64,000 nt of DNA. Source: Nymphaea colorata (Eukaryota; Streptophyta; Magnoliopsida; Nymphaeales; Nymphaeaceae). Position numbers and translations under genes: made by a program. A model generated the notes under the pieces. It saw only the letters and a program-made list of their open reading frames with translations. It did no database searches and was not told the DNA's origin. Below are positions 49,528-62,468 of this stretch, piece by piece (the stretch's first letter is position 1; each line of letters opens with the position of its first letter). The stretch is from NCBI RefSeq assembly GCF_008831285.2, contig NC_045140.1, positions 23,516,131-23,580,130 on the forward strand, in the 5' to 3' direction.

Positions 49528-52500
49528 TCACACAAGATACTGTCCCGACCACAGCGACTGTCCCTTGTGCTGCTCCTGAAGTGGCGCAGGCACATTGCTG
49601 CCCATCAGGACATTCTGCTGCGGTTGCTGTCCATGTAAGAGCTTCAGCTGCTCAAGAAGTTGAACAGGATGCTGCTTCATTAGGTTTCCCATCTCAACCT
49701 GCGTACCAGGAAGCTGCTTGCCAGGGAAAGGAAAACCGTTGATGGCATTCCAGTTACTTCTATCTGCAGAGAAAGCATTACTGGTTTGTGGCAGTCCACC
49801 ACTAAGTTCATTTGCATTCGCTGAGGGCAGTCCGTAGCCATCAAGCCAGGTATAATCATCCAACAAAGGATGTTCATCGCCCCCAGATATTTCAATCTTG
49901 GCTTCATCTTGCGGCTTGGGTGGCACAGGACCAAACCCTGGTGGTGGCCCCATGTGTCGAACAGGTCGGCCAACAGGATTTTTCTTGGATATTGTTGGAA
50001 GGCTTGGTGTATGAGAGGAAAAACTAATGGAGTTCTTCACCGCAGGCATGATGGTATCTAACTTTGACGGTATCATAGATTCCACAACTTTAAGCTGATT
50101 ACAAGACTGGGTTGGAAGGGCTGCGTTGCCTAAATTCCCTGATAAGGAAGGGGCAAACGACATGGGATGTGAAACCCCCAGATCATCTGAAAATCCATTT
50201 CCAGCGACCATAAAGTCAGTCATCCTGTTAACTGCAGACAGCTGTGGTTCAAGAAGCCATGCAGTGGAATTGGATGGTTGCACTTGGCCTTCAATGAAAC
50301 CCATAGATGCTGAGGGAGGCCTTGCATCAACATTATATGTTGGCTGCACCAAAGAAGTCTGGACAGGAACATTTGTTCCTAACCCACCCTTCAAAAGAAT
50401 CTCAGCAGACAAATGATTATCGATAACAGACTTCAGGGAATTCATATCAGCTCGTTTTTCAGCTACTGTGGGCTTGAAAACAATTACCTCGTCTTCTTCC
50501 TCTACTTCACCAAGCAGCTGACAATTAGATATAGAAGCTTGCAAGCCCTTGACATCATCCACCAATGACTCCATATTAGCAGCAGGTTTGGATGTATCTG
50601 GGAAGGTAGGAGCCACTTCTTCAGAGATCTGGGCTTCAGCCCCTATAACAAACTTCTTCAGCTTGTCATCAAAATAAGCACCTTGCTGATCAATTTGAGC
50701 CACTCCCATAAGAGCTCTACCGGCAGCAAAGATCCTCTGAACACGGGCAACTTTTGCCTTATCAATGCCAGCACTATGCTTCTTTGAGAAATCTAATATG
50801 AGATGTGCAGGTTGAAGAGGTAGAAATCCTCTAAGTTCAAAATCTTCAGATAATGCCACACGACCACCAGGCTCGTTTTCATCATACACGCTTGTATCAT
50901 AAAAACAGGCATCACTATCACCACCATCCACAGAGACCAGCCCATTCTCTATAAGCTTGTTCAAGAAGGAAATACACTCCCTCCAGAAAAAGGATCTCGC
51001 AGCAACCTGTTTTTCCTCAGCATCGATGCTACCAGCAATATCTGAATGACATGCCAGCCATTCAATGAAGACCAAAACAGAAGGCAAAAGATAGCTAGAA
51101 GAGACATCTTTTAACTCTAGACATCTCTTCAAAATGTGACCAACAAACTCAAATGCCGCGACAAATGCATTCTGGAGCAGAACAGAGCGTTGCAAGATTT
51201 CTGCGTATGATTGTCCCTCAATATCTTTATTCACATTGTGAACAGTAAAGATGAGAATAGCAATAAGTCGAACAATCACAAGAGCATTCTCAGCAATATC
51301 TGCACCAAAGCTAAGTTCTTCTTCAGGTCCAGATGACAGCAGTGTGTGCAGATCATTGATTACTGATGCAAAAACTTCTGCAAATGTTTCAAGACTGGGA
51401 AAAATAGAAATGTGTTACAGACTAAAACAATAATTTCAGAGCAAAACAAAATGGCAAAACAAGTAGAGAAGAACACGAGCAGTAATACCTAGTACGTGTA
51501 AAGAGAATCCCATTGAGTCTCACAAACCGGATGCAGAAGTTTTTGTATGTATTTGAATTCCCAATTGCTTTTTCCTTGTAATTGAGAACTTCCTTCTTAT
51601 GATCTCGAGCCAAAAGCCGTGTTTCCCCTCTACCTCTTCCTTTCCCAGAAATTCTAGCATTGGGCATCTTGATTGAAGACGACTTGGCATATGAGAGAAG
51701 CTGAGTGTAACTTTGACGATTCTGTGAACAGGATATAAAACTTACTGAGATTGAAGGTACAGTATAAGGCTGTACGAAAAGTTTAAATCAGAGGAAGAGA
51801 TATTCAGCAAACGGTCAAAACTTAAACAATCATTAAGTTATTAACCATTCGCGATGAAGGTTGGCAGTTCTATCTACATGTGAGAATCTACTTTTTTTTC
51901 CCCAAAACTACTATTTGATCAGCTTTGCCGACCCAAATCACCTTGTCTGCAACCTTAGTTCAGTGCCTTAGGAATACCCAACAAAATTACGGTGACGAAG
52001 AGAACGTTAGCAGGCCACCAGCAAAGGGACGACAAATACAATGCAAGATACCAACCAGCTTGTGGAACTTGAGATTATTTTCCAGTTATATCCTCCAACT
52101 TTGCCATGCAGCAGAAGCAAGTAAACAGTTAAAAGAAAGTAAAATGGAAAAAGAGAATGGGTCATCACCTTCTTTAAAAATGTGGAAAATGTGGGGCAAA
52201 TTTGGTAAAATAGCAGAACTGCTTTATTTATTCAAAATGGAAACTTTAATGCATCAAAACTGCACAAATGAGAGCCCTTAAGAAAATACTGCAAGAAAGC
52301 AGCCTAATGTCACTGGCAACTGTGAAGCAAGCTGTGTGAATTTGTCAATGAAATTCATAATGACAGTTCAAACATCAAGAACACATGAAGTTGGTCAGAT
52401 GTTCAAAGCACCTCTTTCTTTGAAAGTAAACAACAAGAAATTCAACGCAGGTTGATGATAGTAGTACATCTGTCTTCTTGTCCCATTGTGAAACACTTAT

Positions 52501-55500
52501 AGCGCTTTACTATACAAGCACAAAATAAATTTGCTAGCAGAATCTGTTTCCCAGGAGAGATCAAGAAAACAGCTAAAACTCATCTAAAATTCAAAGAAAC
52601 TGGAAAACATAAAATCACAAGAATGTGTCCTACTAGACGGCAGAGGCCACCACTTGTTCTTAATGTCAGCAATTCACAAATTTTTTGGTTTTATCGGAAA
52701 TTCATAATTACAGATTCAAGTACCAAATGCCAATCCAAAGGAAAAGTGAAAGATATGAAAAGCAGCAGCCCATCAATAGGGAAGGAACTCAAGCTTATTA
52801 TGTTCAAAACTGCATTAGCAGCAAAAGAATGAAATGTTATTTTCAAACACCATGTCATAGCATACAAATGATTTTAACCATTTAATTATATTTCTGTGGG
52901 AGATTACAACATAATAAGTAAAATAATGAAATTTTTACAAAATCAACAGCATGAGGAACATGCACATAAAACTATATAGGACTAGAGTAATGCTATGAAA
53001 ATGGTATAACAGCAGGATACCAAACATTCAATTTTTAAGATCAACGTTCTCAATTACTTCGGACCAAAGATTGGATATTCTTCAAAAATGTGCTATGTTC
53101 ATTTTTTACAATGGGAAAATATGAATACTAGTATGTCTAACTTCAGCATATTGTTTATACATTAATTTTATCATCAGTTTTCTAGCATCAATAGATGCAA
53201 TTTGCTGAACGTGAAAGTGTAACTAAAATAAAACAATCCAATTATCAGACTCTATTTAAAATGACTAAACAAAAAGGAAAGATAACCAGATGCCTTGTAG
53301 GTAATACCTTCTCAAATAAAATAATGAGGTTATCTCTTGCTGTTGAGCAAGGGCTTTGAACTGCCAGACTTCGGAAGTACCTGTATACTATCATCAAATC
53401 TTCTCCCAAATACGAAGCCAATATAGCAAGCTGAATCAAAGTAACCATATGAGGTAATCATAAACTATGCCCAAAAAGATAAGCAGACAAGTACATGCAT
53501 GTGCTGAATATCCATGTATAGACAAGCAATCAAACACAAATGAAATGAAAACCTGATGATGAGGGTTGCCACTGCTAGGCCACATTGATGCAGCTTGTGT
53601 GTAATAACTTGATGCAACAGCATAGTTTCGGTTACTTAATTCTCCTTCTCCATAAAGTTCTGTATATCGAGCAAGATCACCTAAGTATATAAGGCATCGG
53701 TGACAGGACATGAAACTTTTCTTCTTGTCAGTGGATGTCTTCTCATCTTTCATTTCATTGTCAATGCCATCAGATAAATGATCCAATGGCAAGCCATGTT
53801 TTGACTTGATCTTGAGAATAAGATCATGATAAAAGCCAGTGGCCTCAGTAAGAAAGCTCTTGAAAAAGGAATGAATTTCATTTCTTGATTCACGTCGAAC
53901 ATAAGCTTCACCTCCTCCTTGTGCCTGAACAGCAGTTGCAGTAGTTGAACTGCTGCGCAAGCGAGCTCGAAACTCCTCAATGCATCTATAGTGCAACTGC
54001 CACAATAAGTGTTCTATTTCATGGGATTCAGAAAAATCACTATCTGCAAGGATTATTGCTTCATAGTTCTGGCGCATCTGTCTCCATCTAATAGGGTCTG
54101 ATGGGATTTTTGAGTTGACTGACTTCTTAAATTTCTTTCCCAACTCGACATTCTGAAATGAAAAAGAGAAGTTAAGAACATGGAGAAGAATCAAAGGGGG
54201 AGGAGGGGGAAGTAGCATCAGCAATGTAACTTGTTCTATTTTTACATGAAAAAGACAAGGGAAATAAAGAAACCCTCCTTTAGCAGACTTTCTAAACGTG
54301 TAAATTGGAGTTCCTCCAAACATTGACCAACGAGCTGCAATTCTATGCTACAAAAATTTGAGGATAAAGCACATGCATACAGGCCATGGAATCAGAGCAC
54401 GTCAAGGGCTAGGGGGAAAAGAAATCTAGCAAAGTCCCTTGTGAATTGTCTTCCCAAATTAAGAACGTCAAGTGAGGAAATGACCACCAACTTTGCTCAA
54501 TCCCCCAGATATCACAGACTAAAAGTCAAATTGCAGGACCTGGGAAATCCTAAACCCTGACGCTACCATGAAAGGGTCACTGATGAAAGAGGTGGAGGTG
54601 AAGAACCAGAACAGGAAAGAATTTCATGTACAGATCCACTACATTTCCATTCAAAAAAATTGCTCCTAGCTAAAACATGAGCATTTTTGCCATCAGAAAT
54701 ATAGAGACCTTGTACACTAACCAATGAGGCAATAAAGTTCTCAAAGTATAACTCTAGAATCAAGATGATTGCTCTTTCTTCCTCAAGCATGATCTTAAAT
54801 CATCAGTCATCACACTATGTTTAACCAACCCTTCTGGATCACACTTCCTATGTTTCTAAGCTATTTGTTGGCAAGAAGAGCAAGAGCCCAAACATGAAAA
54901 GTTCAGCTGGTGGAATCACGTAGGATTCCATCATAATAATCAGCAATAATTTGGAAACTAGGTGCTCTAAATCATATCCCGTTACTCTTACAAACAATCA
55001 TGATAAAAGAGAAAAACAAAACTATAATATATCCAACCTCCAACAAAGGACATCTCCGACATTATCAAAGAAAATTACTTTGGAATCATCCCACATTTAA
55101 AAAAAAAGGCATCTTTATCATATTACAAGAAAAACTTCACTGTAAAAAGTTACACATCAAGAAAGAGACCACTCTTTCACGAACAGACAAGGGAGGGACT
55201 CATGCCTGGGCTTTGAAGCCATTCATACCTTAAAAAAATCATGCAGGTGACACATTTATGTAACTATCTTTTCTTTTACTCCTTAGGTGAGGGGGAGGAA
55301 GGGAGGGAGGTAAAAGAAAACATTTTGACATTTGTTGTGGGCTCCCAACACAAAGAATTAACAAAAGACACATAATTCTGCTCCCTGACTGTAGTTCAAT
55401 CAAAGTTGATGCACATTCAGATGCTCAAATAGAACCGCAATCTAAACAGCCACGAACTTCCTAACAGAAACCACAGACATGAAAAGAAAAATATGATTGA

Positions 55501-56220
55501 ATTGAAGCTTTCATACAGCAAGTATTCCCTCAAAGGAACCACAGACATGAAAAGAAAAATATGATTGAATTGAAGCTTTCATACAGCAAGTATTCCAAAA
55601 GGGGAAAAATTGAAACTCCTGACCCAGAAGATTGCAATCACCCACCAACAATTGACACACCCACAATCTCCACTGGCGCACATATTTATAAAAAAATGCA
55701 CACCTATTACCAATTCTTTCATAGGATGAGACCTAGGCTTTTCTTTTTCACCTTACTCTACATTCAGACGACCAAAAATTACAAGCATATGACAAATCAA
55801 CCGGTCAAAAATGAGGTCTTACAGAGGCAGAAAGTAGATGAAAAAGAACCAAACGCATATAAAAGATGCAACAAACATCGTATCAGGTAAACAAAGATTG
55901 CTCCAATAAGAATCATAAAAAGTAAAAAGACAAATAGACCTTCACTTTAAGAGGAGATCGAAGCAACAGAACAAAAAGTCCACGTGAAGTGGAAGAAAGT
56001 GTAAGAATGATAAGACAATAGGCACTATATTGGGTAGAAGCCTTGGCCGAAAGACATTAGAAAGCAGAAATTATGGTAACAGACCCCAATATGATATTGT
56101 AATAAGATAAGAATTTATTTCTCCTGAAGAAAGACAAGACAAACAAACCTTGTCATAAAGGCGTTGAGCAAGATCAGCTGGCGTGATGGCAGAAGCATTA
56201 TCCATTGGGACAGTCATCAT
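49528..56220 (-). CDS. SMG7: Nonsense-mediated mRNA decay factor SMG7 (EST1-like)
   Basis: Five coding exons: 56220-56149, 54152-53553, 53430-53308, 51721-51489 and 51394-49528, giving 964 residues (Arabidopsis SMG7 is about 1059). The start MMTVPMDNAS follows an in-frame stop. The N-terminal half is the 14-3-3-like, TPR-type EST1 domain, with conserved WRQMRQNYEAIILADSDFSE (about 44-63), IEHLLWQLHYRCIEEFRARL and CHRCLIYLGDLARYTELYG. The C-terminal region, nearly all in the last exon, is Pro/Gln-rich and less ordered (RPVRHMGPPPGFGPVPPKPQ). SMG7 binds phosphorylated UPF1 and sends aberrant mRNAs to decay; in Arabidopsis it is also needed for exit from meiosis. The transcript has a spliced 5' leader and two introns after the stop codon, described separately. 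Confidence 0.94.
55469..55596. repeat. Perfect 60-bp direct duplication, 68-bp period
   Basis: Two identical copies (55469-55528 and 55537-55596), starting AACCACAGACATGAAAAG and ending GCAAGTATTCC, are separated by CTCAAAGG. They lie in SMG7 intron 1. The identity suggests a recent duplication. Confidence 0.9.
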
Positions 56221-57450
56221 CCATCAAGTGTTCCGATTAACTTCAGTTCAGTATTGGTCATTTAGACTGCTGCACATGTCTGCAAATTTTCCATGTTAGA
56301 TACACATGTGAACTGACTTAGCAACGAACTTAAGCAACAACTTAAGGACAAGAATTGCCATGAAAACGGTTCGGCAGGAAAGACGATCGAGACACCACCA
56401 ACAGGCTCCCTTACTATCCCAGGAAATTAATAAATAAAAGGAGGAAGATAGTATGTTGATCGGCAACAGGATCAAGAGCTTAGGAAAAAAACACGATATA
56501 TGACGTTCGGAGGAAATAAAAACAAAAAGAATGCACTGGATCCTATCTAAACAAGATGGCATATCAGAGCAGGAACGTAGCCCCGGAATACAGAAAAACA
56601 TGAGATGTCGAAAAAAGCCATCTTTGGATCAAAATGCACATGAAAATAGCAACAAAGCCGTATACCAAAAAGAATACTACATACATGCGAAAGGCCGACA
56701 ATTGAGCTTACAGAAGGAAAGCACCCCAAATCTAAGTCGGTAAAACAACGCACTGGTAGAAAAAAAAGCGAGGCAACCGATTGCCATCATACTTCTAATT
56801 ATGGTCTCTACGGCAAGAATTCACCGCCCACCATATGTAAACCCTAACCACACCGATCTGCTAAAACTACCAACAAAACAAAAAGCCATAAGAAAAAAAC
56901 ATAAATATACAAAGCACACCCCATCCAATCCCCACCATACAACAAAATCACCATGCATCCGTGAACCTAAACCCAAAACAACAGACCCCGCTCACCCCCC
57001 CTCCCCAACCCCCCACGAAGCCCTAGATCCACCAAAACGAACCCTAATCTTCAGAAAAAAACCAGAATCAACAACAATCGGCAAAAGGACAAACCAAAAC
57101 GCCATCCAATGACCGCGATAAACAGCAACGAGAGCAAAAACGTCTTAAATATAACAGATCGTCCAAAACGAAACCGGAACGCGCAAAGGAACATCAAATC
57201 CAACAACCGATCGAACAATCAGAGAGACCGATCCACAAATCAGAGAGGGCTAGGGTCCGATACCTGAGAAAACGCGTAGAAGGTGGAGAGGGAGAGATGG
57301 AGACTCGCAGAGGATAGTCTCAGCCGGAGACCCCGAGAGAGAAGAGGTGCTCTCGCCTCTTTGTTCGCTTCACGTCAAAGGAGAGAAAAAGAGAAAGAGG
57401 GAGAACGAAGTAATAAATCGGAAAATCGGAACCTCATCCTACCTTTTATA
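56221..57450 (-). promoter_or_regulatory. SMG7: SMG7 5' leader with a leader intron and uORFs
   Basis: A CT-rich first non-coding exon near 57264-57450 ends at TTCTCAG/GTATCG. A 984-nt intron (57263-56280) follows and ends AATTTGCAG. The second leader exon (56279-56221) carries three upstream ATGs at 56277, 56261 and 56224. The 5' limit of transcription is not visible. Confidence 0.6.
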
Positions 57451-57778
57451 TTTCCAATAAAAATTTATCTTTATTTATTCCTTCGCCCTGCCTTCCTCAT
57501 ATAGGCCATAGCTGCGTGTCATGCCATGCTTCCGTCAATACCGAGATTTCCTCTGAAAGTCCTTATCATTTGCATAAATGGCCTACTGTGTCCCCCCCGG
57601 CCCCGCGCCAAGATAATTCGGATCGGAAATAACGATACCGATCCGGACATGAACTATCTCTTTCCACTGGATCCGGATCGTGGGTTGGAAGGTTTTGGGT
57701 TGAATCCTATCCATTTGCCCCGGAAAACGTTCGATTTCACGGCATTCATTCTCGAAAGATAGCCGACTTTATCGTCGC

Positions 57779-57886
57779 GCTTTGAGATCCAGAGTGATAT
57801 GAAAATCCGCGAGTTTCAAATCCATGTTTTTTTATATTAAAGTATAGATTTGAGATCTATATTGAGAGTGGATGTATGAATTTGAG
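57779..57886. mobile_element. Decayed relative of the 7259 MITE
   Basis: The core aligns by eye with the MITE at 7259: AAAATCCG...TTCAAATCCATG here against AAAATCCGATCTTCAATCCACG there, then GATTTGAGATCTATATT against GATTTAAGATCCATGTT. Terminal repeats are not recognisable. Confidence 0.4.
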
Positions 57887-58488
57887 ATTCCCTAAAAATA
57901 ATGTGATAATGAGTTGCCTTACATGGGTTTATTTATTTTTTTATGAATATTACGCTGTGAAAAAATAACGAAAGAATAAATAAATGTTAGAAAAAAAGTG
58001 ACAAAAAAGAAAACCGAGACTGGTGTCTGTTCCATTTGGATTTGGATTCATTTTCTTTATGGATTTCAATGTGGTCCGTCTAATGGTTTGGGGGTGAAAA
58101 GTTGAATCTCCTCAATAATCATATAGATATCATAGTTACAAATATAGTTTTGACGTTTTAAGTGGTGATGTTTTTCTCGGTTTGGAAAAAACAATAAAAA
58201 TATAGTAAAATTCTTAAAAATACAATGAATATTAAAATTTAGAAAAAATTAAAATAAATAAGAAACTAATAAGACAATGTAAAAAAGCAATCAGATACGT
58301 AACAAAAAAAAAATGAAAATGAAAAGAAGCAAGATGACATAAACAAAACGTGGAAACGCGTAAATCGAAAAAGGGAGAAAAATATTAAAAAATGTGTTTC
58401 TTTTTGTTTGTCATTTGTTTTTTACCGTTTATTTGGTTGACTTATTTTTTTGTGTTTTTTAATATGTCTTTTGTGATTGATTATGACT

Positions 58489-58832
58489 GGACCGTTTGAT
58501 GCATTGAAAATATGGAGTTTTTCATGAATTAAAGAAATAAAAACAAAATCCAAAACTTTTTTTGTTTGTTGTACTTACGTCTATGTTAAATGAAATAAAT
58601 TTTTCATTTAACAATTAAAGAAGAAAAAACAAAATAATAGGATTAAGCATGGCTTGAAAATCCAAAGTAACCTTTTTCATTCTCAATCTTTTTTTATCCA
58701 TGTAGACAAATTTTGGAAAAACCAACCCAACGATCACTTTTTTCACTTCAAGTTTGATGGACAAAAAAAAATTTCAAAAATTTGAATTTTATTCACATGA
58801 CTACATGAAATATCTAGTCATCAAACGGGCCC
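58489..58832. mobile_element. Possible MITE with GGACCGTTTGATG ends
   Basis: The left end GGACCGTTTGATG and reversed right end GGGCCCGTTTGATG match apart from one substitution and one extra base, 344 bp apart. The inside is A+T-rich and non-coding. The target duplication is not certain. Confidence 0.4.
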
Positions 58833-59189
58833 TACTAGATATTATAACATACTTAATGCTGAGCATGTAGCAGGGGTAACCCAGGTGATGGTCCCGGTCG
58901 ATTTCTTGCTTCCAGACTTCAAATTGCATTTGGATATAATATCAAAAGGATAAATTCATACTCAGCTAAGAAGTTCATTCAGATTGTCTTCCGTATCAAG
59001 AAATCTCATCCATCCATGGACGAGCATATAGATGTTGGAAACTTGTACTGAAGTTCAATACTTAATTTCCAAATTCAGATCCAAATCCAAAAGTTAATAT
59101 CAGATACAGGTTTGGACTGGATCTGCAAAACCCGAAACAAAAATACAATATTTATCAAGAGAGACGAAGGTCAAATAGAAGGCGGCGAG

Positions 59190-62157
59190 TCATCCGAGCC
59201 TTATATTGAGTCGCCTGAGCCACACCGAGTGCAGCACCATGTGGAACACGTCGAGCCGCTTGGCCGGTTGGTTGAGCGCGAAGTGCCTGCGCACGGCCCG
59301 CACACCGTCCCTCAGCCTCCGGTACTCGTCCTCCGGTATGGACCGGAGCACCGTCTTGACGTCCGGTATCTGCGCCACCTCCACCCGCACCGAGAAGGCC
59401 TCCCACCGCAGAACGTCGCTGAACGGCGGAACGTAGTGGTCGGAGACGAGCACCGGCACGCACCCGGCGTGGATCGCCTCGACCACCCTCGGGCTCGCCA
59501 CCTCGTAGCCGCTCGGGCACAGGCAGAACTTAGACCTCTGCATCATCTGCTGGTAGTCCAGTCCGTACGGCAGGTACTCGTACACCCGAACCTCCGGATC
59601 GCCGCGGTTCTGCCAATGGTGGAGGAGGAGTGGCCGGATGGGCCCGTGGACTCCGCCGGCAAAGAAGGCAAGAACGGGCCGAGGTGCCGACGACTCCGGC
59701 AGACTGCTTGCATGGGGCTTGGGAGAGTGGCGGCCGGTCCGGACATTGATCTCCGGCAGACTCACGTCCTTTCTCGGGTCGAACCCCTCGGATGTGTTGG
59801 CGTTGCAGAGGACTCGAATTGAAGAATTGTAGAGAAGTGGGTGGGCTCGGGTTACGTGTGGCCCCTGAATGGGATGCATACATTATCAAATGAACTACGT
59901 TGCATAATGGGGCGAATCATATGATCTACCAACTTGCACGTCTAGGATGACATAAATTCTTTGAAATAAAAAATCAACGATCATCAGCATGGACGTCATT
60001 GTTGTTCTGCTTTTAGTTTCTTAATTAGCATGCAACTCATTGTTTGGTGTTTATCTTAAAGATTGCTGTGTCTGTATACATGAAGCCGAATAAAAAATAA
60101 ACAGTAATTCACCTTGGGTTGTTTGATTATTTTAATTCCAAGATTCGAAACGGCATGATACCTCATCATCAAAATTCAAAATTTTAGATCCTTGATTTCT
60201 AACAAGGATCTGGCTCTTTTATAAAAAAATAAACGAACAACAGCATAAATTTGCAATCAATTTATCTTAAATCTGCAATGAACATCTTCATTTGACTTGA
60301 GATTCACGACTTTGAGAAACAGCAAAGGTATTAACTTGATAGTTCTCAAAATACCTACGATTCATATATTTATTTATTGATACTGTCCCTCGAACTAAGA
60401 TCCCAATGTCACGAATTACCTTTACTGTGTATGAAATGAGAAGCATTAAAGAAACGGAAACTAATCCTTGAAGCGATTGGTCGGAACCTGAGTTGGAGTG
60501 ACACGTACCCAGTCATGGCAGGAGAGCATGAAGTGATCGGCGCCGCCGCTGGCGTTCCAGAAGGGATGCTTGGTGGAGACGACCTGGACGTAGTCGGCGA
60601 CGTAGCTGAGGAGAGGGGAGAGGTCGTAGGTGAGGGGCCTGTAGAGGAAGGAGACCATCATGGTGACGCTGAAGGGGAGGAAGAAGACGTGGGCTTGGTT
60701 CGGGTCCCTGGTGAGGAAAGGGGAGCCGCCGAGCTCCAGCTCGTCGATGAACCGCCCCTCAATGGCGTAGATGTTCTTGCAGGGGCCGTGGTGGGCAAGC
60801 GGGGGCTCTCCTTCCTCGTAGACGAACACCTTGAACCGTTTCTCCATCTCCTCGTAGCTCCTGCTCCCAATCAACCATGTATAAGTTCTTGAGCACAAAG
60901 TGATCAGCTTAATTTTGGCCTCTCTTTTTTATTCTTCTTTTGTTAAATGAACTGTTAAGAAAACCAGAATCAACCAATGTTGAGAGTAATCATGTAATTG
61001 ATACTTCCGGGGAGACAATATCAACTATTGAACAAAAAAAAAAAATCTAATCTAATTTAACCAAATATCCCTCCTCAGACGTAACTCACTCCCTCCTTTG
61101 ATATATATCATTCGGTGCAGGCTTGTTAAAACAAATATTGATTGATGTATATGGACCAATCTATATATTGCATTGAATATTCAATTATTATAATATGAAC
61201 CCTCTCTAACGATTATGGTCTGATTTTACTTTTTGGTTTATTTTTTAAGTCATATTTATTTCACCATTTTTAATTTATGCGCTTTTGGGCATTTACTCCG
61301 CTAGGAATTTATGCTTCTACATTAACCTTTTTTCAAATGACCATCTAAAATATCGCGAGATTTGCTTTCATTGTCCATATTATTGCACAGATTTCTGTCA
61401 TTTGCTGTTTCCAAGAGAGAAAGCTCAAGATCGAAAAAAGAAAATGAAAAGCACGGGGCTCACCGGAGGAATCCTGCAGGGTTCCGATATATCTCGGGAC
61501 TCAGCGAGAAATCCGAGTCCTTCAGGTTTTGCAATGATTCAGGGCCCGATCCGGCTCTTAGTATCGCTGCGCGGGCTCTCGCCAAACCAGCTTCTAACCG
61601 TTGCCGCTTACTGACTCGGGCCGGCCGTTTCTGTGAACCGATACTTGTTAACGTCGTTGATTGGCAGATTTCCAACAACAATGGAGTAAAAAGTTAAAGA
61701 GAAATGTCTGGAACCGAACCGGGAAGCTGAACATGACGGTGGACTTTTACGCGGGAAATATGAAAAAGAAAGCAAAAAATTCAGGAAAAGTTGAAACTAA
61801 AATTTGGAACAACAACTGAATGATTTCGACAAGAATGAAAATAATCAGTCGGAAAAATTTGAACAGAGTTATCCGAATGAATCGATCGATCAAGAGAGAG
61901 AGAGAGAGGGGGGGGGGGTGGAATGATCTTACGAAGACGGCCGGGAAGCTGAGCCGATCGTCGATCTCAGGCGACGAGTTCGTGGAAGCGATGGCCACGA
62001 CCTCGCGCAAGCTCGTCATCGCCGTCTTCAACCCGAGTTTGGACGAGCTCCGGCGCGGGGCCATGGCGGGGAAGCTTCCAGACGAGAGGAAGCTCGCCAA
62101 GAAGAACAAGGACAAGAATAAGAAGAAAGGAAGAGAGATAAAAACCGACGTCGACAT
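59190..62157 (-). CDS. Exostosin-family glycosyltransferase (GT47), copy A
   Basis: Four exons in transcript order: 62157-61933, 61630-61464, 60860-60509 and 59864-59190, giving 472 residues. Exon 1 encodes a short tail and a membrane anchor (FISLPFFLFLSLFFLASFL), fitting a type II Golgi protein. Exon 2 gives RLEAGLARARAAI and IYRNPAGFLR, which joins exon 3 as SYEEMEKRFKVFVYEEGEPP. The conserved core follows: HFMLSCHDW, FCLCPSGYEVASPRVVEAI and HAGCVPVLVSDHYVPPFSDV. It resembles plant proteins of the 'probable glycosyltransferase At5g03795/At3g07620' group. These are thought to make cell-wall polysaccharides; the sugar donor is unknown. Exons 2-4 are secure by phase and homology. Exon 1 is inferred by phase, and an in-frame ATG 31 codons further up (62250) is the alternative start. 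Confidence 0.85.
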
Positions 62158-62415
62158 TGTATCCAGTTGTCCAAACTTTCTCAATGAAAGAGTCTTCCTC
62201 AAAATTGCCTTTCGCTCTCTTATTCTCCGCACAGAAAGGCTATGCAGCAATGGCTTTAACTATATTCCTTGCTTCGGCGAGGTGGAGGTTCGAACCCTCC
62301 CACGGGAAAAGATCGATTCATCCCTTTTTCCGACTTTAAATTCCGGCGGTGGAAATCCAAACCTTTCACATAATGATCAGCGGGAAAAAAGAAAGAATCA
62401 TTTACATCTGATTTC

Positions 62416-62468
<53 letters not shown>

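Larger units (their letters stand above)
57451..59189. other. Spacer between SMG7 promoter and GT47-A 3' end
   Basis: No gene is supported. It holds the SMG7 upstream region, a decayed relative of the 7259 MITE near 57779-57886 and a MITE-like element at 58489-58832. The rest is very A+T-rich. Frames at 57526-57762 and 59112 onward are chance or antisense. Confidence 0.6.

Noticed and set aside
59112-59822. Long open frame (236 codons) on the + strand
   Set aside because: Antisense shadow of the GC-rich GT47-A last exon. The minus-strand frame has the conserved exostosin motifs.
62226-62310. tRNA-like sequence: T-arm GGAGG-TTCGAAC-CCTCC at 62284-62300, plus a CCTTGC-TTCG-GCGAGG stem before it
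   Set aside because: No matching acceptor stem, no convincing A box and no anticodon arm in the right place. It looks like an isolated B-box or a worn tRNA fragment.
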